NCBI GenBank assembly: GCA_013450215.1
Contig: JACDSH010000011.1
Coordinates: forward strand, 59,896 to 123,895
Origin: Nitrosospira sp.
GTDB taxonomy: Bacteria; Pseudomonadota; Gammaproteobacteria; Burkholderiales; Nitrosomonadaceae
Length of the DNA stretch: 64,000 nt
Reading direction: 5' to 3'
The notes under the pieces are model-generated. The model worked only from the letters and a program-made list of their open reading frames with translations. It ran no database searches and was not told where the DNA came from. Positions 33,542-49,076 of the stretch are shown piece by piece (within the stretch, counting starts at the first letter, position 1; each line of letters begins with the position of its first letter). Both the position numbers and the translations under genes were made by a program.

Positions 33542-36500
33542 TTAACCCAGTTTTTTTAACTGGTCTTGCAGCTTTTCAAGCGTCGCAACGAAATTAGCCA
33601 AGCGCTCCTTCTCTTGCTGAACCACCTTGGCGGGTGCGCGCTCTACAAAGCTCGGATTAGACAGTTTGATTTCGGCCTTGTCTGTCTCGCCCTGGATGCG
33701 AGAGATCTCCTTCGACAGGCGTTCACGCTCGGTCGCGATATCCACTTCGATTTTAAGCATCAATCTGAACTCGCCTGCGATTGCGACCGGCGCATCTGCA
33801 TCAGGCAATTTATTCTGCATGATCTCGACACCCGATAACTTCGCCAATGACATCAGGTAGGGTGAGAAGTTGGTCAGGGTCTGATGGTCACCCGCTGCTA
33901 GGAGAGGGACTCTTGCCGCTGGAGATAGGCTCATCTCGCTCCTCAGTGTGCGACAGGCATTAATCATTTCTTTCAGTGCATTAATGCTGTTGATGGCACT
34001 CTCGTTAATACGCGATGCGTCCGACTTGGGGTAAGGTCTAACCATGATGCTTGCACCCTTCTCATTTGCCAGGGGAGCTATCTTCTGCCATAGCTCCTCA
34101 GTAATGAAGGGAATGATCGGGTGGGCAAGCCGGAGTGTTGCCTCCAGTACACGCACCAAGGTATGACGGGTGCCGCGTTGAACGGCCTCTGTACCCCCAT
34201 TCAGCTGTACCTTGGCAAGCTCTACATACCAGTCGCAGTATTCATCCCAAACGAATTCATAAATTTCACGCGATGCGATATCGAACCGGTAATCATGGAA
34301 TGCCTGAGCGACAGCGCTCTCTGCCTGCTGTAACCGGCCGATGATCCACCGATCGGCATCGGAAAATTCTAGGGGCATCTCATCTGCTGAGCCTGCATCC
34401 AGAGCCGTATCCTTGCCCTCGCAATTCATTAGTACATAACGTGTGGCATTCCATAATTTATTACAAAAATTACGGTACCCCTCACACCGTTGCATATCAA
34501 ACTTGATATCACGTCCATGAGAGGCAAGGCTGGAAAACGTAAATCTCAGAGCATCGGTGCCGAATGCGGGGATCCCCTCTGGGAAATGCTTACGGGTGAT
34601 TTTTTCAATCGAGTCTGCCTGCTTGGGATTCATCAGACCGGTGGTGCGCTTGGCAATGAGATCCGGTAGAGAGATGCCGTCGATGAGGTCCAATGGATCG
34701 AGTACATTACCCTTGGACTTGCTCATCTTGTGACCTTCCGAGTCTCGGATCAGTCCGGTCACATAGACCTCACGGAAGGGCACCTTGCCTGTGAAGTGGA
34801 GGGACATCATCACCATCCGTGCCACCCAGAAGAAGATGATGTCGAATCCCGTGACCAGCACCGAGGTCGGCAGAAAGGTCTTGATCTCGGGTGTCTCATC
34901 TGGCCAGCCGAGTGTTGAGAATGGCCACAAGGCGGATGAGAACCAGGTATCGAGTACATCCTCATCTTGAACGAGCTTGCAATCGCCAGCCTGCTTCTGA
35001 GCCTCTTCCATGCTATGAGCAACGTAGACCTTCCCACTCTCGTCGTACCAGGCTGGGATTCTGTGTCCCCACCATAACTGACGGGATATGCACCAGTCTT
35101 GAATATTCTCGAGCCACTGGTTATAAACGTGGCTCCAGTTATCTGGAACGAATTTCACATCTCCATTCGCGACCACCTCCAGCCCGCGCTTGGCGAGGCC
35201 CTCCATCGCAACGTACCACTGATCGGTCAGCATCGGTTCGATCACAGCATGAGTTCGGTCAGATCGTGGGACCATCAGCTTATGAGCCTTGATTTCAGAC
35301 AGCAGCTGCAGTGAATCAAGGTCGGCAATGATTTGAGTACGTGCTGAGAAACGGTCCATACCCTGATACTCGATCGGGGCGTGCTCGTTTATCTTGCCAT
35401 CCAGTGTCAGAATGTTAAGGGGAGCTAGCTCGTGCCGAATGCCCATCTGGTAGTCATTGAAGTCGTGTGCCGGGGTAATCTTTACGCAGCCTGTGCCAAA
35501 TTTTGGATCTACATAGGTATCCGCAATGATCTGGATACTGCGCCAGTCTGCAGGGTTTCCGGCAGATAATGGAAGACGAACGGCCCGCCCAATCAGGTGT
35601 CGGTAACGGGGGTCATCCGGATGTACGGCAACCGCCATATCCCCCAGCATAGTCTCGGGTCGAGTTGTGGCAACAATCAGGTGGGTCAATTCGTTTTGTA
35701 GATCAGGCTCTGCAAGAGGGTAGCGGATATGCCAGAGGGACCCATCTTCCTCGGTTGAGACAACCTCCAGATCGGATACTGCGGTCTGGAGCACCGGGTC
35801 CCAGTTCACCAACCTCTTGCCGCGGTAGATTAGTCCCTCGGTATGAAGTCTCACGAATACTTCAGTGACGGCACGAGAGAGTCCCTCGTCCATGGTGAAC
35901 CGCTCTCGTGACCAGTCGCATGAGGCCCCCATCCGGCGCATTTGTCGGGTGATGGTCGATCCGGATTCCTCCTTCCACTGCCATACTCGGTTGAGAAACT
36001 CTTCTCGTCCGAGGTCTTGTCGGTTGATGTTCTGCTGATCGAGTTGACGCTCTACCACGATCTGGGTTGCGATACCAGCGTGATCCGTCCCAGGTTGCCA
36101 TAATGTATTGTTACCGAGCATGCGATGATACCGGGACAGAGCATCCATCAATGTGTGCTGAAATGCATGACCCATGTGAAGTGTGCCGGTGACATTGGGT
36201 GGAGGCAGCATGATGCAGTAGGGGGGCACTCCTTCAGAGGGTGCGTTAGAAGACATGGGTTTGAAATAACCGGCATCATCCCAGACGGAGTACCAATGAC
36301 TTTCAATCAGCTGGGGTTCAAAACTTTTTGTGAGTTCCATTTGGGTCATGCTGATCGGGCGTGAGTCCGCAGCTGCGGAAAGGTCGATCATTATAGAGGA
36401 ATGAGGGGGTGCCGGTGTCAGGGTTGATCGGGGTGAATTCTGCGATACCTGTATACCGGTATTGGGACTTCCGCTTCCATAATGTTTTGGATGGGGTGTT

Positions 36501-36883
36501 GCCGAATATCCTTGTAACTGCCGCTCAAGCGATCGGATCAGCAGTTCCTGTGATGGTCGGTCGAGTCCGACCCCAGCTTCTTTTAAAGCGGAATCAATAA
36601 TCCGCTTCATCGATGGGGTGGTTTCAGGTGGGGCCGCTGAGTTATCTGCTGGGTGAGACACGACCTCTGTGAGGGTCGGTATATCTCTGGATGTTGAGGG
36701 GTCTGATTGTCCCAGCTGAGCACCAAAGACTTCTGTCAGGACTGGAACAGTCACGGACTCGATCTTCGTCTTGGATTCAGTGACAGTTGCGGTCTTGCCC
36801 TGGCGTTTGCTTAGGAATGCGTCCAATTCATCAAGAATTTTATCTTGATCTGTTCCCGGTGGATCTTTGCTGTCGTTTGTCAT
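33542..36883 (-). CDS. valS: valyl-tRNA synthetase with ~178-aa N-terminal extension
   Basis: [27 protein letters not shown]; canonical start would be [17 protein letters not shown] at ~36349. Confidence 0.96.
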   Translation of the reverse strand: MTNDSKDPPGTDQDKILDELDAFLSKRQGKTATVTESKTKIESVTVPVLTEVFGAQLGQSDPSTSRDIPTLTEVVSHPADNSAAPPETTPSMKRIIDSALKEAGVGLDRPSQELLIRSLERQLQGYSATPHPKHYGSGSPNTGIQVSQNSPRSTLTPAPPHSSIMIDLSAAADSRPISMTQMELTKSFEPQLIESHWYSVWDDAGYFKPMSSNAPSEGVPPYCIMLPPPNVTGTLHMGHAFQHTLMDALSRYHRMLGNNTLWQPGTDHAGIATQIVVERQLDQQNINRQDLGREEFLNRVWQWKEESGSTITRQMRRMGASCDWSRERFTMDEGLSRAVTEVFVRLHTEGLIYRGKRLVNWDPVLQTAVSDLEVVSTEEDGSLWHIRYPLAEPDLQNELTHLIVATTRPETMLGDMAVAVHPDDPRYRHLIGRAVRLPLSAGNPADWRSIQIIADTYVDPKFGTGCVKITPAHDFNDYQMGIRHELAPLNILTLDGKINEHAPIEYQGMDRFSARTQIIADLDSLQLLSEIKAHKLMVPRSDRTHAVIEPMLTDQWYVAMEGLAKRGLEVVANGDVKFVPDNWSHVYNQWLENIQDWCISRQLWWGHRIPAWYDESGKVYVAHSMEEAQKQAGDCKLVQDEDVLDTWFSSALWPFSTLGWPDETPEIKTFLPTSVLVTGFDIIFFWVARMVMMSLHFTGKVPFREVYVTGLIRDSEGHKMSKSKGNVLDPLDLIDGISLPDLIAKRTTGLMNPKQADSIEKITRKHFPEGIPAFGTDALRFTFSSLASHGRDIKFDMQRCEGYRNFCNKLWNATRYVLMNCEGKDTALDAGSADEMPLEFSDADRWIIGRLQQAESAVAQAFHDYRFDIASREIYEFVWDEYCDWYVELAKVQLNGGTEAVQRGTRHTLVRVLEATLRLAHPIIPFITEELWQKIAPLANEKGASIMVRPYPKSDASRINESAINSINALKEMINACRTLRSEMSLSPAARVPLLAAGDHQTLTNFSPYLMSLAKLSGVEIMQNKLPDADAPVAIAGEFRLMLKIEVDIATERERLSKEISRIQGETDKAEIKLSNPSFVERAPAKVVQQEKERLANFVATLEKLQDQLKKLG

Positions 36884-36926
36884 GATCGGGGAGGGGGGCG
36901 GGGAGAGCGAGTGAGGCTATCCGGTG

Positions 36927-37349
36927 CTATACGGCCCCAATCTTGTGATGACGAATCTCATACCCACGTTCTTGATAGAACCGGTAACGTACGCGGGCCG
37001 CTTGCATTTCATCGGGCATTGTTCCGGTGATCTCGATCAGCCGTTTGAATTGGCTGAAGAAGGGGGGGTGCTCGGTATGCAGGTTGAGAAGCACGTCATC
37101 ATGAGGGAGATTGTCGGACTGATGACCCAGTACCACCGGTGTGACGTCGGACATTTTGTCGCCGACAGCGCAGTGGGGGACGAATCCGGTCGGCGAGAAT
37201 GTCCACAGCAGCGTATCGAGGCGCTCGACGGTATCACTATCAGGCGTATAGATCATGACCTTGCAACCCTGCTGCACCGCCTTGGCGGCCAGTCTGCAAG
37301 CGGTATGTAGCCTATCGTCTGTATCCGAATAGAAATCGATCTGGGTCAT
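36927..37349 (-). CDS. holC: DNA polymerase III subunit chi
   Basis: MTQIDFYSDTDDRLHTACRLAAKAVQQGCKVMIYT; between pepA and valS. Confidence 0.9.
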   Translation of the reverse strand: MTQIDFYSDTDDRLHTACRLAAKAVQQGCKVMIYTPDSDTVERLDTLLWTFSPTGFVPHCAVGDKMSDVTPVVLGHQSDNLPHDDVLLNLHTEHPPFFSQFKRLIEITGTMPDEMQAARVRYRFYQERGYEIRHHKIGAV

Positions 37350-37356
37350 ATTGACA

Positions 37357-38874
37357 TCAAGAGGGTAGCTCCGCCTTCTTGACTTCGTGTGATGCACGCT
37401 CAATCAGAAACTGAGTGAGGAGGGGTACCGGCCGTCCGGTTGCACCCTTGTCCTTGCCTGACTTCCACGCGGTCCCCGCAATATCTAAGTGTGCCCAACG
37501 GTATTTCTTGGTGAATCGTGACAGGAAACAGGCCGCGGTGATGGTTCCGCCGGCACGTCCACCAATATTGGCGATATCCGCAAAATTACTTTTAAGCTGT
37601 TCCTGATAGTCATCCCATAGCGGCAGATGCCATGCCCGGTCGACAGATTGCTCTGAGGCCTGCATTAACTCATGGGCGAGCTTGTCATCATTACTCAGCA
37701 GTCCGGATGCGACATGACCGAGTGCGATGACGCAGGCACCTGTTAGGGTGGCGATATCGATCACCACCTCGGGTTGATACCGTTCAGCGTAGGTCAACGC
37801 ATCACACAGGATGAGTCGTCCCTCGGCATCGGTATTGAGAATTTCGATGGTCTGACCGGACATGCTGGTAACGATATCACCCGGCTTGGTTGCATTTCCA
37901 CCCGGCATATTCTCAGTGGCGGGAATGATTCCAACGACATTGATCGGCAGCCTCATTTGTGCAATCGCTAAGAGGGTCCCCAGTACACTGGCGGCCCCAC
38001 ACATGTCGTACTTCATCTCATCCATTTCAGATGCGGGCTTCAAAGAGATGCCGCCGGTATCAAAGGTGACACCCTTGCCCACGAGTACGATCGGCCGCTC
38101 CATCTTTGCCAGGCCACGGTATTCCAGTGCGATCAGCTTTGCAGGTTGCCGGCTGCCGCGCGAGACCGATAGTAAGGAGCCCATACCGAGCTTCTCCATA
38201 TCTTTTTCTTCTAGGATTGTGGCCTTGAGCTTGTAGGTCTTGGCTAGACTCATGGCCTGTTGCGCAAGATAGGTGGGAGTACAGATATTGGGAGGGAGGT
38301 TCCCCAGATCCTTAGCCAGACTCATGCCGTGAGCGATGGAGAGTCCTTGTTGCAGTGCGCCCTCATTGGCAGCAGAGCCTACTGCACTGGTCACTCCTAA
38401 GGTGATCTTACTGAGAGGTCTCTTGGTCTCCGAGTGTTTACTTTTAAGCTGGTCTGATCGGTAGATACTTTCCAGTCCAATGATCGCGGTCTGAGAAATT
38501 TTCCAAGCGATATTCCGAGTTTTTAGCGGAATTTCAGCTAAGTAGAGGGTTGCATCCGCAGCACCGGTCTCCTGGAGGGCCTTGAAGGCGGTCCTGACCG
38601 CATCACGATAACTCTTGTCATGAAACTCTCGCTCCTTACCCAGACCGACGAGCAGTACCCTCGTGCATATGGCGTTCGGCACATTATGAAGAGTCAGGGT
38701 GGAGCCTGCTTTGCCTTCCATATCGCCGTTTTTCAAGATGCCGCTGATATAACCCTTGGAGATCTTGTCCATGGCCTCCGCAGCTTCGGTCAGTTTGCGA
38801 GGTTCGAACACGCCGACCACTACACAGGCACTGCGCTGTTTTTCCGGGCTTGCATTTTTTATGCTAAATTTCAC
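37357..38874 (-). CDS. pepA: leucyl aminopeptidase (probable GTG start VKFSIKNAS)
   Basis: NTDAEGRLILCDALTYAE signature. Confidence 0.96.
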   Translation of the reverse strand: MKFSIKNASPEKQRSACVVVGVFEPRKLTEAAEAMDKISKGYISGILKNGDMEGKAGSTLTLHNVPNAICTRVLLVGLGKEREFHDKSYRDAVRTAFKALQETGAADATLYLAEIPLKTRNIAWKISQTAIIGLESIYRSDQLKSKHSETKRPLSKITLGVTSAVGSAANEGALQQGLSIAHGMSLAKDLGNLPPNICTPTYLAQQAMSLAKTYKLKATILEEKDMEKLGMGSLLSVSRGSRQPAKLIALEYRGLAKMERPIVLVGKGVTFDTGGISLKPASEMDEMKYDMCGAASVLGTLLAIAQMRLPINVVGIIPATENMPGGNATKPGDIVTSMSGQTIEILNTDAEGRLILCDALTYAERYQPEVVIDIATLTGACVIALGHVASGLLSNDDKLAHELMQASEQSVDRAWHLPLWDDYQEQLKSNFADIANIGGRAGGTITAACFLSRFTKKYRWAHLDIAGTAWKSGKDKGATGRPVPLLTQFLIERASHEVKKAELPS

Positions 38875-39044
38875 CTCTTGCTCCTTAATTCGTTGTGTTT
38901 CAAATAGATTGATCAGTCTGGGTAACGGCTGATTATCGCCGGACTGTTCGCACAAAGTCAAAGCGGAGAATAATTATTCTGATCATCAAGAGAGATTGGC
39001 CGCAGCAATCATTGGACATATTGAGTCGATAGATCCGTTCCAGA

Positions 39045-39548
39045 ATGAACACAGTCAAAACCATTCCGAAGATCAAGACGACAAATCATTATCAGGCGAG
39101 ACTTGTCGCACCATTTGCGATGCTCGGTATCCGTACTGAAGAGGACTGGTTAACCGGCATCGATTATCTCCCACTCGATACTCTTCCACTTGAGCCACAG
39201 AATCCCCTTGCGAGGGAGGTCTGTCAGCAACTAAATGAATACCTGACTAACCCCAATTTTGAATTTGATCTGTCTTTACATATGGGAGGGACCATCCACC
39301 AGAGAAGGGTATGGCAGACGATACAGACAATCCCCAGCGGCCGCACTCGCAGTTATGCCGATATTGCTACCCAGCTTCATTCTGCCCCACGTGCCGTGGG
39401 GCAGGCATGTGGGGCCAACCGTTTGCCACTCGTGATCCCCTGTCACCGAGTGATCGCCAAGAATGGCAGCTTGGGTGGTTTCATGAATGCCAGTGATGGA
39501 ATCCCGATTGCCATTAAGAGTTGGTTGTTGAGACATGAATCCGTCTGA
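39045..39548 (+). CDS. ogt: methylated-DNA-protein cysteine methyltransferase
   Basis: PLVIPCHRVIAKNGSLGGF active site. Confidence 0.93.
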   Translation: MNTVKTIPKIKTTNHYQARLVAPFAMLGIRTEEDWLTGIDYLPLDTLPLEPQNPLAREVCQQLNEYLTNPNFEFDLSLHMGGTIHQRRVWQTIQTIPSGRTRSYADIATQLHSAPRAVGQACGANRLPLVIPCHRVIAKNGSLGGFMNASDGIPIAIKSWLLRHESV

Positions 39549-40446
39549 CCAAAATACAGGTTTGTTAGATGAATTTTCTGATGCGTTGTGGTTGGAGGAT
39601 GGTCTATCTCGCAATACTCTGGAAAGTTATCGAAGTGATCTACAGAAACTTGCAGAGTGGATGTGGATACAGAACCGGAGCGATGGGTCACTAAAATGTG
39701 CTACGCATACCGATCTACTGGAGTTTCTTGCCTATAAAGTATCAAAAAGAGTCAAGGCCAGTACCACCAGTCGTGAGTTATCAAGTCTGAAGCGTTTCTA
39801 CCGGTTCCTGTTGAGACAAGGGAAGATTCAGACGGATCCCAGTCTCAATATCGACACCCCTAAACTTCCACGTAATCTACCCAAGAGTCTGACCGAGCTG
39901 GAGGTTGAGTCTCTACTCGGAGCACCTGATGTGGAGCGCCCATTGGGACTCCGGGACCGTGCAATGCTCGAGGTAATCTATGCGAGTGGTCTGCGGGTAT
40001 CGGAACTCGTCACACTAAAAGTTGCCCAACTAAGTTCGAATATGGGAGTGGTACGGGTCATGGGAAAGGGGAGCAAGGAGCGGCTAGCACCCCTGGGTGA
40101 GGAGGCTCTGGACTGGACTGATCGGTATCTCAGAGAGTCTCGGCCCATACTGCTGGGTGGGAGGGTCAGTGATGCGTTATTCGTAACCGCGCGGGGTGTC
40201 GCCATGACTCGACAGGCATTCTGGCATCTGATCAAGCGCCACGCAGATTCTGCGGGCATCAATAAGCCCTTGTCTCCGCATACCTTACGACATGCCTTTG
40301 CAACTCACTTACTTAATCATGGTGCTGATTTGCGAGTGGTACAGCTGCTTTTGGGTCATGCAGACATCTCCACCACCCAGATTTACACCCATGTAGCGCG
40401 TGAGCGTCTGAAGCAGATCCATCAGAAGCATCATCCTAGGGGGTAG
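39535..40446 (+). CDS. xerD: site-specific tyrosine recombinase XerD
   Basis: LRHAFATHLLNHGADLRVVQLLLGHADISTTQIYTHV. Confidence 0.95.
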   Translation: MNPSDQNTGLLDEFSDALWLEDGLSRNTLESYRSDLQKLAEWMWIQNRSDGSLKCATHTDLLEFLAYKVSKRVKASTTSRELSSLKRFYRFLLRQGKIQTDPSLNIDTPKLPRNLPKSLTELEVESLLGAPDVERPLGLRDRAMLEVIYASGLRVSELVTLKVAQLSSNMGVVRVMGKGSKERLAPLGEEALDWTDRYLRESRPILLGGRVSDALFVTARGVAMTRQAFWHLIKRHADSAGINKPLSPHTLRHAFATHLLNHGADLRVVQLLLGHADISTTQIYTHVARERLKQIHQKHHPRG

Positions 40447-40520
40447 GCTGCCGGAGCAGATGTCGACTGAGTCAGTATCTAAAAAGGCAACTCAAAAGAT
40501 ACTTCGGTATTTGGACGTCA

Positions 40521-41237
40521 TTAGACACCTTCAGCGGGGGAGCGAGAGAATAACAGGGTGTGATGCTGTGCATACCGACTGATCAGGCGGCAGGATTTAA
40601 GGCCCGATGATATAGCCATCTCTTGTAAGGAGGAGAGGGGTTCTGGGTAGTCCCAGTCATGAACATGTGTACAGGCCTCTTCCAATTGATCATGGGGCAC
40701 CCTTGTCCAGCCCTCTCGCATGAAATTCAGATAACCATCCAGGTAGCTTTCTCGGCTTTGGCCTTCATCTCTCACAACATCCACAAGTATCAACCAGCCA
40801 TCCTGTGAGAGGCAATTTCCGACCGCTTGGAAGAAGCGTTTCTTTGCGTCGAGGGTCAGGTGATGAATCGTAAAGCTAGTGAAGATCACATCCCAGACTT
40901 TATCAGTCGACTCGATCGCATCGAGTAGGTTCGCATGGGTCAGAATCACTTGACCTGGCAATCCTGTCAGATAGGCACGCGCTTCTACCAGAGCGTCTTC
41001 AGATAAATCTACCCCTTGATAGAGTGCGGGGGAAGATCGTTTCAGACAGGGGGCAAGATACCGAGCATTTCCACAACCCAGGTCCAGCAGACAGGCATTT
41101 TCTAGGCTGTTTCGCGATCGCAGTAACTGATCGACTCCGGCATAGATCTCCTGGTGGGACATGTAATTGTATTCTGTGATTAGGTCATACAGAGACCAGG
41201 AGTCCTTGAAGATAGCGGTGGGGTCTGCGGAAGTCAT
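40521..41237 (-). CDS. class I SAM-dependent methyltransferase
   Basis: LDLGCGNARYLAPCL motif I. Confidence 0.87.
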   Translation of the reverse strand: MTSADPTAIFKDSWSLYDLITEYNYMSHQEIYAGVDQLLRSRNSLENACLLDLGCGNARYLAPCLKRSSPALYQGVDLSEDALVEARAYLTGLPGQVILTHANLLDAIESTDKVWDVIFTSFTIHHLTLDAKKRFFQAVGNCLSQDGWLILVDVVRDEGQSRESYLDGYLNFMREGWTRVPHDQLEEACTHVHDWDYPEPLSSLQEMAISSGLKSCRLISRYAQHHTLLFSRSPAEGV

Positions 41238-41277
41238 GAGATGTTATAAGGAAACGGATGAGAGGGGAGGTGTGTCA

Positions 41278-43224
41278 TTAGTCGGTATCGCGACCATTGA
41301 GAGATTCTTCCCGGACCCGTTTGATTGCAGGGAGTCCTCCCAGATAACCGACCGCGCCGCGCTGATCAATACCGGCTCGGAAGCTATTAAAGTCTTGGAT
41401 CTTGTTCTTGTAGCTCCGTAAATCCGTATCAGCGCCGGGGTGTTGGATGTTAGACATGATGTAGGCGAACCCATTTAGATTCTCCACCACCTGCAGGCCG
41501 GTCCATTCTGCACCTGCGCGATTGGTGGCGATGCGTATAGCCTTATTGGTATCGACATTGTATGCCCATAGAAAGTTATTCAGATGGTTAGGACTATCTT
41601 CACCGATGAAGAGGGTCCGCATCGACTCCGAATACTTGAGATTATCAGGGTTGGCTACTTTATCGGTATCGCAACGGTCATGGAGTCCGTAAGTGTTTTG
41701 TGTGTCGGGTTTCCGAGCACCCATGACGAGAGCTCTGAGATTAGCGGCCACCCATCGGCTATTGATAGGATTGCCCGATGTGTCCACCTGATCGGATTGT
41801 AGGTCAGACTGATAAATGATGCCGCAGTCCAGGTCCTTGGAATTGCCTGCCAAGCGGACATGATCCTGAGGGCGTTCTCCATTCTGGTCGGATAACATGC
41901 CCCTCTGTACATAGGACATGGCCATGTAAAGCCTCTTATCCTGTTTATTAGAGGTGACTCCCTCAAGCTTGGTAAGTTCGGTGGTCGCTCCCAGGTATGC
42001 CGCGAAACGTCGGGTCTCTAAGAAGGCAGCGGCCTTTTCCATTCCGTCTCTGACCCTTAGATATTCTAGCGCCGGAGTGCTGCCGCTGGTGTAGATATAG
42101 ACTGGTCTAAAGCCGATATAGGAAGAGGAGTTCGATCGGTACTCGACACTACTTGCCACCTCAAAGATATCTGAGAATTTAATGCCCCCGGCCACCAATA
42201 CATCGATTTCAGCATCTGTGGCATGGCCAAGATTAATCCACTGAAGATCGAACTTGCCTCCATGGAAGGCGTCGGTCTGATGTAACTTGGCGGCATATAG
42301 ATTGCCACTGGTCAGATCCTGAGGTCTGTCCGCAACGAACATGGTCATCATTACGTCATTGCCATCATCCCCCTTATAGGCGGTCCTGCTGTCTGGCATG
42401 ACATGAGCGAGCTCATTGGAGGAGCGCCCCATGGAATGGTGCTTGGTAACTTCGGTCTTTCCGCTATAATTTACCTTAACTTCTGTGATCATTCCATATT
42501 TGTATGGATTTGCGCCAATTGGCGCAAGCTGTCCTGGAGAGTTCAGATAAAGATTCATGGCAGTGAGGGGCCTGCTTTCAAATACACGTGCATCAGGCTC
42601 ATGCTCCTCGCCCCCGATATGCGTATTCCACGGGGTGAGTTCGCCGGCACAGGGTGTCCATAGACCCCCTACACCACTCATGTCGATATTTTGTAAATTG
42701 AATGCGGTCAATCTTCCGGTGTGAGAGTCTTGTTGAATGGAGGCTAGATTCATCACCATGGGCAAAGATCCATATAGATTGATGATCGGCTTGCTGGAAT
42801 CGACATTGGGAGACTCGGTATCGTATTCCAAGTGTGTTATTAGGAAGAGCTTATCCCCTTGCTGCATGAGCGTGTTGGCATCGGGACTACGAGCATGAAA
42901 TGGCCCTTGTGCCGTGTCGCCAGTCTCATTGATCCGAGCGGTTTGCAGTATATGGCCATTTCTATCGACGATGGATCCTGCTCTCCAACTTCCGATTTGT
43001 TCGCCTGAGCTGTAGAGGGTATGGTAAGCCAGAGGGTAGGAGATTTTGCGACCATCGGAATAGGTCACGATAGCGCTCGACTCGGTATAAGCCCTTTGCT
43101 GTTGAGCGATGCTTGTTGGTGCCTTGGTCTCGGTGAACTCAACCTTGAGTATGGGCAATTCTGCCATGCCGCGCGGGACATGCAGAAGGGAAAATACGAT
43201 AACTGCAATTAATCTGAGTCGCAT
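41278..43224 (-). CDS. PhoX-like (DUF839) secreted phosphatase family protein
   Basis: CAGELTPWNTHIGGEEHEPDAR, FIGEDSPNHLNNFLWAYN; signal peptide. Confidence 0.78.
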   Translation of the reverse strand: MRLRLIAVIVFSLLHVPRGMAELPILKVEFTETKAPTSIAQQQRAYTESSAIVTYSDGRKISYPLAYHTLYSSGEQIGSWRAGSIVDRNGHILQTARINETGDTAQGPFHARSPDANTLMQQGDKLFLITHLEYDTESPNVDSSKPIINLYGSLPMVMNLASIQQDSHTGRLTAFNLQNIDMSGVGGLWTPCAGELTPWNTHIGGEEHEPDARVFESRPLTAMNLYLNSPGQLAPIGANPYKYGMITEVKVNYSGKTEVTKHHSMGRSSNELAHVMPDSRTAYKGDDGNDVMMTMFVADRPQDLTSGNLYAAKLHQTDAFHGGKFDLQWINLGHATDAEIDVLVAGGIKFSDIFEVASSVEYRSNSSSYIGFRPVYIYTSGSTPALEYLRVRDGMEKAAAFLETRRFAAYLGATTELTKLEGVTSNKQDKRLYMAMSYVQRGMLSDQNGERPQDHVRLAGNSKDLDCGIIYQSDLQSDQVDTSGNPINSRWVAANLRALVMGARKPDTQNTYGLHDRCDTDKVANPDNLKYSESMRTLFIGEDSPNHLNNFLWAYNVDTNKAIRIATNRAGAEWTGLQVVENLNGFAYIMSNIQHPGADTDLRSYKNKIQDFNSFRAGIDQRGAVGYLGGLPAIKRVREESLNGRDTD

Positions 43225-43380
43225 AATGAATGAGAGTTTTCCCCAAGTGATTGTTCAGAAATTTGAAATTCTAGTGAAAATTAGGATAATCTTTTTCCAT
43301 ATAAAAACAACCCCCGCTCTGAGATCCCCTCAAAACTCACCTCGTGATCATCTCGCGGTTGGACAGTTCATCTGAGTTAG

Positions 43381-44393
<1,013 letters not shown>

Positions 44394-44423
44394 GCAAGTG
44401 GGAGTGATCCCTTCGGGTGCTGA

Positions 44424-46163
<1,740 letters not shown>

Positions 46164-46207
46164 GTATCGGCTACGTAAAATGAGACCAGTTCTAATAACT
46201 TAAATAA

Positions 46208-47509
<1,302 letters not shown>

Positions 47510-47613
47510 GACTCAATTCCTCGATAGATTTATTTGGGCGGCACTGCGTTATAAAAACGTAGCGAATAATCCACAAGGAAGGTGCAGATTGTGGGACTTA
47601 TAAGGATGTCCGA

Positions 47614-47943
47614 ATGAAGCTGCTGGCGATTGCACTCGTCTCCATGATTGCTCTGTTGCAATACCCATTATGGCTTGGTAAGGGGAGTTGGCTCCGAGTG
47701 TGGGAGATCAATCAGCAGCTCATCAGCCAGCGCGAAACCAATAAAGAGTGGACGGTTCGGAATGCTGGGCTGGATGCCGAGGTGAGAGACCTGAAGCAAG
47801 GTTACGATGCGATCGAGGAGATTGCCCGTAGTGAGCTCGGAATGATAAAGCAGGGTGAAATATTCTTCCAGGTGGTTGATAAAAATGAAGATAATGTAGA
47901 TCCGTCTGGCAAGAGTACGGTAGCGACTTCGAAAAAGAAATAA
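47614..47943 (+). CDS. ftsB: cell division protein FtsB
   Basis: Small TM/coiled-coil protein ([12 protein letters not shown]) after eno. Confidence 0.9.
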   Translation: MKLLAIALVSMIALLQYPLWLGKGSWLRVWEINQQLISQRETNKEWTVRNAGLDAEVRDLKQGYDAIEEIARSELGMIKQGEIFFQVVDKNEDNVDPSGKSTVATSKKK

Positions 47944-48004
47944 GAAGGGGATTGGCGGGGCGGATTTAATGAGGCCCGTAATTGGGTTCAGCTCTTCAGC
48001 GCTG

Positions 48005-48541
48005 CTATACGGGGATTACCAGTTCGACCTGAACAGACTCCTTATGATCCGCCAGCCAGATCTGTCCCTCCTGGATGGTGCAATTTAACTGCATACTCCG
48101 TTGAGCCTGCTTGGCAATTGACTGGCTGGTTTGAGGGGGCAGGTTGATCACACTCAAGTTCTTTATTTTTCCAAGCTTGCTGCGGCATTGATCCCACCAC
48201 CGATCGGCAACACGCCCACCGTAGCTGTAGATGAATACCTGCCTCGACCGGCCACAGGCCTTACGGACTAGTTTCTCATCCGGCAGCCCGACATCAATCC
48301 AGAGATCGATCTCCCCCGTTAAGTCTTTCCTCCATAGATCAGGCTCATTATCGGTACTTAATCCATTCCCAAACAGAAGTGACTCATGAGCATGTAGCGC
48401 GAAGGCCAGTAGCCTGACCATCATTCTCTCATCGGTCTCGGATGGGTGTCGAGCGAGCGTCAGTACATGGCTTTGATAGTAGTTACGGTCGATATCGGCT
48501 ATTTGTAGCTCCGCCTTAAAGATCGTTGACTTGAGTGCCAT
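48005..48541 (-). CDS. YaeQ family protein
   Basis: MALKSTIFKAELQIADIDRNYYQSHVLTLARHPSETDERMMVRLLAFALHA. Confidence 0.93.
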   Translation of the reverse strand: MALKSTIFKAELQIADIDRNYYQSHVLTLARHPSETDERMMVRLLAFALHAHESLLFGNGLSTDNEPDLWRKDLTGEIDLWIDVGLPDEKLVRKACGRSRQVFIYSYGGRVADRWWDQCRSKLGKIKNLSVINLPPQTSQSIAKQAQRSMQLNCTIQEGQIWLADHKESVQVELVIPV

Positions 48542-48823
48542 ATCGCTACCTATAGATAATTCTGTGAATATTCGATTAACATAATCAATATATAGCGATG
48601 ATATCATCGAAGATGAAGGTATTTCCTTCATGCTTGACGGGGATCTTTCTCATCATAATATTGTAACTATCTGTATGTAATCATTAATCATTGGTCTGCT
48701 CATCGCAATTACGGAGTGATTAATAATTGAATTACATTTTGCCCTCAAGTAAGTATGAAAGAGGCCGTTAAGCTAAGTAGGCGGTCATTATGTTCATAAT
48801 TTCTATCAATACAGGAGATGCTT

Positions 48824-49035
48824 ATGGCAATTGATTCTGTCTACTTCGTTTCTACAACGGGCTCGCAATAAATTAATACTACTCAGAAGAGTGCAGAAGA
48901 CCGTGCCGTTGAAAAGCCAGAGGGTAGAAAGGAGAGGGTCGCTCATACCGCGCAACCGGCCGAAGTACATACGACCCCCCGATGGTAAATACCGAGGGTC
49001 AAAAGACAGGTACCGCCATCAGCACCAAGGCCTGA
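48824..49035 (+). pseudogene. decayed small protein gene (MAIDSVYFVSTTGSQ*INTTQKSAEDRAVEKPEGRK...PPR / VNTEGQKTGTAISTKA*)
   Basis: SD AGGAGATG + ATG; in-frame TAA after 15 codons, then a -1 shift needed to reach a plausible tail. Confidence 0.5.
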
Positions 49036-49076
49036 ATTAGATAATGCCCCTTCCAGGGTACTGAAGAAGTGAGCTG

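Noticed and set aside
48831-49040. 69-aa ORF MILSTSFLQRARNKLILLRR... from the track
   Set aside because: Alternative frame of the better-supported decayed gene starting at ATG 48824; Arg/Lys-rich frame-shadow character.
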